DNA from: a virus
Length of the DNA: 64,000 nucleotides
Direction: 5' to 3' (one strand)
IMG/VR virus record: IMGVR_UViG_3300033153_016035
Location: 1-64,000 of that record
The notes under the pieces: generated by a model
The model's input: only the letters and a program-made list of their open reading frames with translations
What the model was told of the DNA's origin: nothing
Database searches by the model: none
Shown: piece by piece, positions 34,145 to 41,678 of the stretch
Layout: each line of letters starts with the position of its first letter
How positions within the stretch are numbered: position 1 is the first letter of the stretch
Position numbers and translations under genes: made by a program

Positions 34145-34921
34145 TCAAGTTTGGGAACTAAATGAACGAAAGAAGTCGAGTGGAACCTGGGCTCTAAACA
34201 TGTTTCCGCAGGAGGGACATGAGAACTCAGGTCGTAGATTGAAACCAGTTTCCTTCGCATCTATGTGGTGGCGCATTACATGTAAATCCCGGGCAATGCA
34301 TTTTCTAACCCAGCGCATTCTGTCCAAATCAGACATATTAGAATTGCCGTCTATGCTGTGGATATGTGAAGCCAATGTGAATGTGTAAGTGGGATCGCCC
34401 ATTTTCATCTGTGCCTGCTTACGTTTGGCCTGCGCGGAGTACTCCTCAATCCTTTGGAGATCCCTAAGGCGTAGCAGTCTAAACTCCACACGCTGTTTAC
34501 AAAGAGGCAGTTCTTCGATCACAAAAGGCTCTTTATACCCCTCCTCCCCTTCCTCAAAACTGTCTGCGGTGACGCATTCCAATTGGGATAAGTTCTTTGT
34601 TTCTTGAAGTACAAAGGAACACGCCGGGCATGGTGGAGTTAAAGTGAGGTCTGGAGAATATGAGGCGGCCATAATATTAAAAGTTATCGCCACCCAATCC
34701 GATACCAATAGTTCGGGGAAGGGAAACCCCTCGGGCAGTACTGAGAGCTGTTTGGTTACTTCCCGGAGCATGATGGCGGCATTTACCCCCTGTCCTGCTC
34801 CGGCAAGAAGCTCTTCTTGCTCCCCCCGGATAGGGGTTATTTGAATATCCCCATTGGGAATAGGGACTTTGTACAGTCTACCTAAAGACGGTAAACGACA
34901 AGGAATTGTAATCTCTGGCAT
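34145..34921 (-). CDS. T4 gp26-like baseplate/tail-assembly protein
   Basis: 258 aa. The N-terminus 'CRLPSLGRLYKVPIPNGDIQITPIRGEQEELL' with later 'LLVSDWVAITFNIMAASYSPDLTLTPPCPACSF' matches the T4_baseplate (gp26) family, whose members carry a CPxC pair. A second zinc-type pair ends the protein (SCPSCGNMF). In T4, gp26 is part of the hub assembly pathway. Here it sits directly after the tail tube gene and before the tape measure, the position of tail-assembly chaperones. The last 116 nt overlap an open frame to its right. Confidence 0.75.
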   Translation of the reverse strand: MPEITIPCRLPSLGRLYKVPIPNGDIQITPIRGEQEELLAGAGQGVNAAIMLREVTKQLSVLPEGFPFPELLVSDWVAITFNIMAASYSPDLTLTPPCPACSFVLQETKNLSQLECVTADSFEEGEEGYKEPFVIEELPLCKQRVEFRLLRLRDLQRIEEYSAQAKRKQAQMKMGDPTYTFTLASHIHSIDGNSNMSDLDRMRWVRKCIARDLHVMRHHIDAKETGFNLRPEFSCPSCGNMFRAQVPLDFFRSFSSQT

Positions 34922-34950
34922 AGTTTAACACCTTCCATATTTACACCTGT

Positions 34951-35514
34951 TTATAAAATAAGCCGTGCGGCCGACAAAGACCCTAGGGATTCGTCTTCAA
35001 TAGTGTCACAAGAAAAGCCTATCGACATGTCAATAAAACCGCCACTACCGAAATCTATCGGTGGAATAGATGGATCTTCGGTTGGCCATAGCCCCGTCAA
35101 AAAGTACGTGGCGCGGGTTACCCCGTCCTGACCAAAAAGCACCATATGTGCATCAGCCTTTATTTGACTTGCTAGATGACTTAAACCGGTTCTTTCGTCA
35201 AAGACCAGATCAAACCATTGGTGCAGTATTTCACGCTGCCGCCCGTTGATGTAGTCCTGAAAGACACACGTAAGATCGTCGGTGGGGGATACCTGCGTTG
35301 GGTGGTTGATTGCACCATTTAGATATCTAATTGTGTCTTTCCCCATTGTCCGGCCTTTCGGCATTGTAAAGCTTTTTAAACCTAGCATTAAAATGTCACG
35401 ACCACCAGGAACTAACTCCTCTATATGGAATTCAATCATTCCGCAGTGTGATAACTGCGGATCCAGATTTGCCCTGGAAAGCCTTGAGGCTGTGAAATCG
35501 TAAGGAAGTACCAT
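34951..35514 (-). CDS. Tail tube protein
   Basis: 187 aa. The length and beta-rich layout ('MIEFHIEELVPGGRDILMLGLKSFTMPKGRTMGKDTIRYLNGAINHPTQV', then a 'VFQDYINGRQREILHQWFDLVFDERTG' helix) fit gp19-type inner tube proteins. It directly follows the sheath gene, the normal order. The protein polymerises as hexameric rings through which DNA passes. Confidence 0.85.
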   Translation of the reverse strand: MVLPYDFTASRLSRANLDPQLSHCGMIEFHIEELVPGGRDILMLGLKSFTMPKGRTMGKDTIRYLNGAINHPTQVSPTDDLTCVFQDYINGRQREILHQWFDLVFDERTGLSHLASQIKADAHMVLFGQDGVTRATYFLTGLWPTEDPSIPPIDFGSGGFIDMSIGFSCDTIEDESLGSLSAARLIL

Positions 35515-35530
35515 TTTAAACTCCTGTGTT

Positions 35531-38518
35531 TTAACCTAAGGGCGCGACTTCGTCAAACGACGCTGTCGTCGGAGTGAAGATCATTTGGAATTCAATCTCC
35601 TCTGCAACTTCCACAAATTTGATAAACAATTTGGCGACAACCTTCTTACTGGAAATCACCGCCGGGGTGTTGGTTGTGGCATCGCAGACGATTCTGTAGT
35701 CTGTGATGCCTCTTTTAGCTTTAATGGGGTTGAGGGTGGAGTTGAGCATAGCCCGAATTTCACGCCACAGAATTTCGTCATTTTGTTCGTGGGGATAAGT
35801 TCTACCTCGAAGCAGAATCGTATTGGCTATAAGATTCGCTGTCCACCGCACATGCAGTCTATCGGTTGCCTTGGGATCTCTAGCCATAGTTCTTTGACCG
35901 TAAAGGAATATCCCCTGTCCTACAAAGTCCACAAAGGGGTTTAAAACCTCTATTCGAGTCCCAGACCTGCCGTACGTTGCAGCTCTTTCTCCTACATCGG
36001 GGGAATGGCGGACACTACTAAGATTACTGAGTTGCCCTCTTCGGATGCCGGCGATGGGGAACCACGGCTCGTACTCGTTGTCAATCTTCCCTATAAGTCC
36101 TAAAATGTCCCCTTCTCCTGGTTCCCACACCTCTTCTCCGGAGTATGCATCTTCATATAAAAGCCAGGAGAAGCTACAAAACGCCGAGGAAGAATCCACG
36201 GCAGACAAGAATGGGTAGGGGATATGGGGTTTTGGACGGGGTAGTGCTCCCGGACTTGGCGCGTTATACTCACCATTGACGAAGTCGCGGGCATCATATG
36301 TACTTTCAAAATCGGGGACCGACAGAATCCACACACACCGGCGCCCCTCACAAAGGGATATCCCGGCGTTTTGTACCTGTCGGTGGTACATTCCGGGGGC
36401 ACTAAGAAAGTGCAAAGGGATAAGTTCCGAATTGGAAAACAGTTGCATCCCGGAGTAGGTTGGTCCCACATGAGCACCAATGACATCTGCCGTAGTGAAA
36501 GCCCCAGCCATACCAATCTTTTGTCCATTGCCGGTGTCATAGGCTGTGTTTATCTCACCGTGGTACCCGGTTTCCTCCACGTGAACATATTCTGAACCAT
36601 TATCCGTATCATTTACAGTGGATAACAATTCGGCTACAGTACGGAGATTGTCAAAAGTCTCCACTGCCAACGATCCGACGCCACTGCCATCATTAAACAT
36701 AACCCTTACTCGGTACCATTGATCCCCAAGGTTTACAACGGGGGTATTTGGGCTTTTGTCCACCCACACGAAAATACCATCCGCGATGGGGTCTGATTCG
36801 TTACCGGTCGGCCCAGCGTAGATCGACGCAAAATGTAAAAGTATACTGTGGTACTCCGCTCTTACAGGAAAACCCATCGCCGGGGCCCCGATAAAAGTTA
36901 CAGAGTATTCCCCCGTCACATAATCTATAGTGCCAGAGCCTCCCGCACCAGAGATGCCGCCAATCCCATCGTCAACAAGGGGGGCGGTTGGGGATGTGGC
37001 ATAGTAAATCTCAACCGACCCGGGCTTGATCGGGTATTCCTGGAGAGTTCCCTCGAAGGTCACCTCTATAGCGTCACCATAATCTAAAACCGTAGCATGT
37101 TTAAAGAAGGCGTCAAAAGCACCACCATCTTCATTTTTCGGGATGTAATTTCCGGCTGGGATAAAAGTATGGATGAGGGTCCAAGCGCCGGTCTTATACT
37201 GGATAGTTCCTGCCACATTTGCTCCCGCTAGAATACCAGCCCCATTATCCACAACGTAAACCCGATATTTTATCATTATCGGTTCGCCGTTCTTGACGTC
37301 GGATGAAAATTGAAAATTCAGCACGCCGGTGGCATAGGTGATCGTTCCGGGAACAACAAGATTCCCGGTGAGTGCCCCCGACCCGTCATCAACGGCGGAC
37401 ATCTCATTGCCCAAGATATCCTTTGTGGTGATCTCTACGGAACCCTGAACCACGTCCGCTCCTATAGTGGGATTATAGGTATCGGTGGCACCATCCCCTA
37501 AATCTACCTGATCGTCTCTAGGATCAAATATCATAAGACTGCCGGGGGCTACGCCGTTTCTTGATACATTACCGCTATAGTTAGTCTCGTACTGTGAGGC
37601 AGTTTTAAGTACTTCGTAGGTGGCCCTTTGATAATTCACAGTTACTGCCGCAATGGGAACCACATTGAAGGCTACCGACCAGGCCCCAGTTTGGTAATTT
37701 ATAACACCAGAACCCCCACCGCCTCCGGTGAGTGTCCCGTCCTTATTGTCCGTAAAGGTTTCAACGCCGTCGGTTATTGAAATGGAGCCCGGTACTATGG
37801 GTCTATCCTCATTTCCACTGTAATTTGCGGTGGTGTTAACCGCCATCATGTAATTCCAGACACTCGCGGCCGACACTCCGCCGGTGGTCGACTCTGGGGA
37901 CTTAGATGATGCAAAAGAGCCATCATCACCAGAAGCCAAAGACATGGGCACTAAAACTTCCGTCTCAGAATCTAATGTCTCATTTGGAAAAACTAATCCG
38001 GCGTCCCGGTGAAGGGCTACCTGTATGTAAGTTGATTCCCTATTTACCTCTGTTTCCACTGTTCCGTTGGTAAGGTTATCAAACCTTTCCACAATTTGGT
38101 CCATAAAATAGACCATAATGTTGTATGAGCTGGCGGGATCGCCGTTATGTGTTATGTTAATTTTTACCGTACCGTTTGCCCACGTACCGGCCGATATGCC
38201 TTCGATACGAATGATGGGTATGTCGATGCCGCCAACACTCTTCCACTGCTCAACAAACGCTGTCTTTAGTAGGGTTCCCGCTACCCTTACAAATTTCAAC
38301 TGGTTGCCAAACCGCAGATAGCGGATAGCGCCCCTTACCGCATATTGGTAGTTTACAGGGCGACCGTGTGCGGAGACAAAATTACCTTCGTCTGTAAACT
38401 CCCCCAATGCGTTAATCGGACCTTTCGTTGCAGGGCCTATAACCCCTACGATTGCCCGGCTTCCTGCCGGTGTATACGCTGCAAGATCAAATTCTTTAAT
38501 ACTGATTCCTGGAGGCAT
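35531..38518 (-). CDS. Tail sheath protein with large inserted beta domains
   Basis: 995 aa. The N-terminus ('PGISIKEFDLAAYTPAGSRAIVGVIGPATKGPINALGEFTDEGNFVSAHG') and the C-terminus ('GRTYPHEQNDEILWREIRAMLNSTLNPIKAKRGITDYRIVCD', 'KLFIKFVEVAEEIEFQMIF') are classic sheath. Between them (about residues 230-560) four PGS/TG beta modules are inserted. Sheaths are usually 480-660 aa, so this is unusually large. The extra modules should face outwards from the contracting tail, giving a bulky surface. The gene starts where the tail-completion gene ends. Confidence 0.9.
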   Translation of the reverse strand: MPPGISIKEFDLAAYTPAGSRAIVGVIGPATKGPINALGEFTDEGNFVSAHGRPVNYQYAVRGAIRYLRFGNQLKFVRVAGTLLKTAFVEQWKSVGGIDIPIIRIEGISAGTWANGTVKINITHNGDPASSYNIMVYFMDQIVERFDNLTNGTVETEVNRESTYIQVALHRDAGLVFPNETLDSETEVLVPMSLASGDDGSFASSKSPESTTGGVSAASVWNYMMAVNTTANYSGNEDRPIVPGSISITDGVETFTDNKDGTLTGGGGGSGVINYQTGAWSVAFNVVPIAAVTVNYQRATYEVLKTASQYETNYSGNVSRNGVAPGSLMIFDPRDDQVDLGDGATDTYNPTIGADVVQGSVEITTKDILGNEMSAVDDGSGALTGNLVVPGTITYATGVLNFQFSSDVKNGEPIMIKYRVYVVDNGAGILAGANVAGTIQYKTGAWTLIHTFIPAGNYIPKNEDGGAFDAFFKHATVLDYGDAIEVTFEGTLQEYPIKPGSVEIYYATSPTAPLVDDGIGGISGAGGSGTIDYVTGEYSVTFIGAPAMGFPVRAEYHSILLHFASIYAGPTGNESDPIADGIFVWVDKSPNTPVVNLGDQWYRVRVMFNDGSGVGSLAVETFDNLRTVAELLSTVNDTDNGSEYVHVEETGYHGEINTAYDTGNGQKIGMAGAFTTADVIGAHVGPTYSGMQLFSNSELIPLHFLSAPGMYHRQVQNAGISLCEGRRCVWILSVPDFESTYDARDFVNGEYNAPSPGALPRPKPHIPYPFLSAVDSSSAFCSFSWLLYEDAYSGEEVWEPGEGDILGLIGKIDNEYEPWFPIAGIRRGQLSNLSSVRHSPDVGERAATYGRSGTRIEVLNPFVDFVGQGIFLYGQRTMARDPKATDRLHVRWTANLIANTILLRGRTYPHEQNDEILWREIRAMLNSTLNPIKAKRGITDYRIVCDATTNTPAVISSKKVVAKLFIKFVEVAEEIEFQMIFTPTTASFDEVAPLG

Positions 38519-39222
38519 TATACTTGCTCCTCATCATAAACTACTTCTTGAATTGGTTGTCCATTTTCGTCGCACACAAGATATTCCAATGTGTAAACTA
38601 GAGGTACGGCGTAAGGTTGGAATGGGATCCAACCAAATAAGTCCCCTGTGGCCGTCAAACGAATTGTTCGTCCCGCAAGGCCCCCGTCTTCTAGGGTGGA
38701 ATTGTCTGTTAGACTATCGAGTGTAATACGGAGGTACTGCTTACCTAAAACTTTTGCAAAGGCAAAAGGCTCATTCGGCGACTTATACCACTTTGTATCG
38801 CCGTAGTCTATTGGGATTACCCCATGCCCCTGCGGGAAAAGTGTATGAAACTGATATTCTATAAAGTCCCGTTGGGTTACATTCTTCACGTAAATATTTA
38901 CATCTATCCCGGCCTTTACCGCTTTAGGTTTACGCATGGAAAACCCATAGCCGTGCTCAATGTCTTTAGCAAACCGATACGTCGCCGGGCTTTGCAGCTC
39001 TGCTACCGGTGCAAACGGATCACGCCACACGGCTATATACGGGTACGGGGTGGTTTGCTCACCAGAAGCTTTACTGACTTTAATTCCGCGTTGCTTTTCC
39101 AACCATTCTTTTATATGTGCATGAGCACGACTGGGCCCGGAATTGACGACTGGAACTGGTCTGCCACCCCATCTGATCTGGGAGAAAAAACGTAGTAAAG
39201 CTTCTGTATATATTGTGAGCAT
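38518..39222 (-). CDS. Tail completion/terminator candidate
   Basis: 234 aa. A helical N-terminus is followed by beta-rich sequence (KAGIDVNIYVKNVTQRDFIEYQFHTLF, then FGWIPFQPYAVPLVYTLEYLV). The gene lies directly before the sheath gene, where tail terminator (gp3/gp15-like) or sheath-stabiliser genes are usually found. The order supports a role at the tail-head joint, but the family is not recognised. The ATG has GAGGAAG upstream. Confidence 0.55.
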   Translation of the reverse strand: MLTIYTEALLRFFSQIRWGGRPVPVVNSGPSRAHAHIKEWLEKQRGIKVSKASGEQTTPYPYIAVWRDPFAPVAELQSPATYRFAKDIEHGYGFSMRKPKAVKAGIDVNIYVKNVTQRDFIEYQFHTLFPQGHGVIPIDYGDTKWYKSPNEPFAFAKVLGKQYLRITLDSLTDNSTLEDGGLAGRTIRLTATGDLFGWIPFQPYAVPLVYTLEYLVCDENGQPIQEVVYDEEQV

Positions 39223-39236
39223 AGCTTCCTCAAATC

Positions 39237-40424
39237 TTAGTCGAACACTACCAGTAGATCGACGGCAATGTTTTCTTCGTTACTGGCGTGGTCCGTAGCC
39301 CATGAGGCATCTGAGATACCTTGACAACCGAGTTTCTTGCCTGCAACAAAAGTGGCATTTGCCGTTCCCGGGGCCACGGTGGAATATTCATCGTTGACAT
39401 CCCCCGCGTCCAACTTTTCCAGGAGTCCGGCTGCGGTAATGGCCACACCGTCTATCGTAGGCTTGAAATCAGCCTCCCCGCCACTACGGTCGTCCGAACT
39501 TACAACTGATATTCCTACTATGGATCCGGCCTTCGGCATTAAGTTGTATAGGGCAACATCGCCCTCAGCAAACATGTTTCTGGTTTGCGATTGACCCAAA
39601 CCATTACGGTATGTGAAAGAGTACTTGACCGGAACTTTCTGACGGTCGGTTTCCGTAATGACCTTGTTGGACGCAGAGATGGCGGTGGCGCCGTTGATCC
39701 CGGCATACTGATCCGAGGAAATGTGATACCCGGCGGCACTTCCCAGAACCCCAGAAAGGGAGTTGTGGTCTGACAAGGAGTCAAATTTAACCCAGGTGGT
39801 GGTGGTGGCGTTGTAGGTTCTCCGGATTCCGGCCGAGCCTTCATCCTCAAAAAGAGCTGCGTACCCGGCGTTGGGTGTTGTGGATGCGAAGGCCGCTCCA
39901 TCATACTCATAAATTTTATTGTCTTTTGTGTGATTTCCGCTATCACCTGAGTCGTCATCCCCTGTCGTGAAATGGCAAAAGCGGTCCCCACTTGAAACGG
40001 CGGCCCCGGCGTCCCAAGAAAGGGCCGACTCTTCGTAGAGTTTTGCCTCATTTGTGTTAAGGCATTTCTCTCCAGCGATGGGGGTACCAGAAGGGGCCCC
40101 GGCGTCGGTTTTGACATAGTCAATCCCGTGGTCAATACTGTCCTGCCAGTCCAGGGCATCCTTTTTATCTTGATAGTAGCTTTCGGTGATGTAAGTATCG
40201 GAAGCCGAGGGGGTATACCCTCCAGGACCGGCAAGTGCTGCATTTTCATCTGTTGTAGGAACTCGGGCATCCTGGTCGGTGACGAATTTGTTACCGGATC
40301 CGGGGGTGCCTGAGGAACCTACAAGAGCATCTTTTTCTGTGGTGGAGGGGAGGAACGCCTCATCAAACTTTATTGAACTTCCGAATCCACCGCTTTGGAC
40401 GGTTACGAATGTTTTATCTGCCAT
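39237..40424 (-). CDS. Fibre/decoration protein with C-terminal 90-residue domain
   Basis: 395 aa. Residues 1-60 hold two copies of the 30-residue (ENDAL ... NRFVT ... DPR) repeat that is so frequent in the 816-aa fibre gene. The middle is Gly/Asp/Ala-rich. The last 95 residues ('AGSIVGISVVSS ... FKPTIDGVA ... LEKLD ... ENIAVDLLVVF') form a domain found twice in the next gene. It is a virion surface protein; whether head fibre or tail fibre cannot be told. Confidence 0.7.
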   Translation of the reverse strand: MADKTFVTVQSGGFGSSIKFDEAFLPSTTEKDALVGSSGTPGSGNKFVTDQDARVPTTDENAALAGPGGYTPSASDTYITESYYQDKKDALDWQDSIDHGIDYVKTDAGAPSGTPIAGEKCLNTNEAKLYEESALSWDAGAAVSSGDRFCHFTTGDDDSGDSGNHTKDNKIYEYDGAAFASTTPNAGYAALFEDEGSAGIRRTYNATTTTWVKFDSLSDHNSLSGVLGSAAGYHISSDQYAGINGATAISASNKVITETDRQKVPVKYSFTYRNGLGQSQTRNMFAEGDVALYNLMPKAGSIVGISVVSSDDRSGGEADFKPTIDGVAITAAGLLEKLDAGDVNDEYSTVAPGTANATFVAGKKLGCQGISDASWATDHASNEENIAVDLLVVFD

Positions 40425-40435
40425 AGAGAAATCTC

Positions 40436-41425
40436 CTATGCTGTATACATTATATTAAGATGGTGCATGACATTTATACCTGTTGCCGGTAGTAACGGCG
40501 CATCGGATACAAGCTGCACACCAACAAGGTCGCCTGCATTAACAAGAAAGGCAGGATCTTTATTTACATTTTTGTAGTGGTTCGTTGGGTTTGACGCATC
40601 AATAGTTAAAGTAAGACGGGGATCTGCTATAGGTACACTATTTATTGTTGGCGTTAAAATGATAGATCCCGCTGCGCGTGTTGGGGCTACTGCCGCCGAG
40701 TGTAGTCTCAAATACCCGGCTTTCGCTGCGTAATATCCTGGTATCGTGGTAAACACCGCATTAGACGCGGCCACAGTACTGGGTGACAATAACATGTAGA
40801 AAAACTCTAAGGTGTCGTAAGACTCCAGGGCTTCCAACGCTATCGGGTGCATTACATGAACCGTAGCTTTTAATGTTACTTCCGTAGGAGCCGAAGCTAC
40901 CTGCCCCACAACCTGCAACCCTACAAAGTCTCCAGTACTCAAAGCAAACGACGGATGTTCTGGTACCACAATACGCTTGTTAAAAACTGGGTGACTGGGA
41001 TCGACAAGTACATCCAAATCGCCCGCCGGGGAGGGGGTTCCATTTATAACCGGTTTTACAGTTACCCCACCGCTGGCCAGGGGGAGTGAAGCCGTCACCT
41101 CCACCATTATAATTTGACCAGATATAGGAGAGACAATTTTGTCCGATATCCCCGTTCGTTCCCGAATAGTTTGTGGGGCTATACTTGTTGTCTGAAGGTT
41201 GTAATATGTGTAGTCGTACGTGGATACTAAGTAAGCGAGGGTGCCCCCAAATTTTTGCCACCCGGAGTCTGCGCCGTAGTATAAGCCAAAATCTGGTCCT
41301 ATCGTGGTCACATAAATTAAACGCCCGTTATCCTCTGGGAGAAACGACGGCAGCGCCGTCAAGTGTTCAACCACAAAGTTACGAGCCTGATTTAACTGAA
41401 AATCTGCATGACCAGTAAGTTTCAT
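40436..41425 (-). CDS. Virion protein with two tandem 90-residue domains
   Basis: 329 aa. The N-terminal 100 residues include 'PSFLPEDNGRLIYVTTIGPDFGLYYGADSGWQKFGG', like fibre-attachment parts. Then come two similar domains, about residues 108-195 and 235-325. Each has '(S/A)G-x-I', 'V-x-P-x-IN-x-x-P', 'G-D-x-VG-x-QV' and a closing hydrophobic strand with HxxH. The domain also ends the preceding gene product. Likely a surface spike or decoration; exact role unknown. Confidence 0.65.
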   Translation of the reverse strand: MKLTGHADFQLNQARNFVVEHLTALPSFLPEDNGRLIYVTTIGPDFGLYYGADSGWQKFGGTLAYLVSTYDYTYYNLQTTSIAPQTIRERTGISDKIVSPISGQIIMVEVTASLPLASGGVTVKPVINGTPSPAGDLDVLVDPSHPVFNKRIVVPEHPSFALSTGDFVGLQVVGQVASAPTEVTLKATVHVMHPIALEALESYDTLEFFYMLLSPSTVAASNAVFTTIPGYYAAKAGYLRLHSAAVAPTRAAGSIILTPTINSVPIADPRLTLTIDASNPTNHYKNVNKDPAFLVNAGDLVGVQLVSDAPLLPATGINVMHHLNIMYTA

Positions 41426-41434
41426 AAAGAATTC

Positions 41435-41677
41435 CTATGGAGGAGTCTGTTGAAACTCTTCCGTCGAAGAATTCCAATAGTACTCAGTCTCTGTAAACTT
41501 CGGATTAAACATATATCTGTGGTCCAGGGTGAGTAACTCTTCGTCCGCCGTCACTTCCATAATGTGAACCGCTGCTCGTAATAGTAAATTAACTGGTAAC
41601 GATGCCTCCACCTTGGTTGCCGGGTGGAAGGCCGTATGGACATTTTTGACAATTACATAATAATAATAATAATTCAT
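41435..41677 (-). CDS. Small hypothetical protein with Tyr-repeat start
   Basis: 80 aa beginning MNYYYYYV, encoded by a run of TAT codons at 41657-41673. The rest has a hydrophobic strand pattern (NLLLRAAVHIMEVT) and an acidic, Thr-rich end. It sits between fibre genes with almost no gap. Function unknown. A short triplet repeat can change length without breaking the frame. Confidence 0.6.
   Translation of the reverse strand: MNYYYYYVIVKNVHTAFHPATKVEASLPVNLLLRAAVHIMEVTADEELLTLDHRYMFNPKFTETEYYWNSSTEEFQQTPP
41657..41673. repeat. Triplet microsatellite (ATA units)
   Basis: Five ATA units plus two bases encode the tyrosine run of the 80-aa protein. A change of one unit adds or removes one Tyr. 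Confidence 0.8.
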
Positions 41678-41678
41678 G

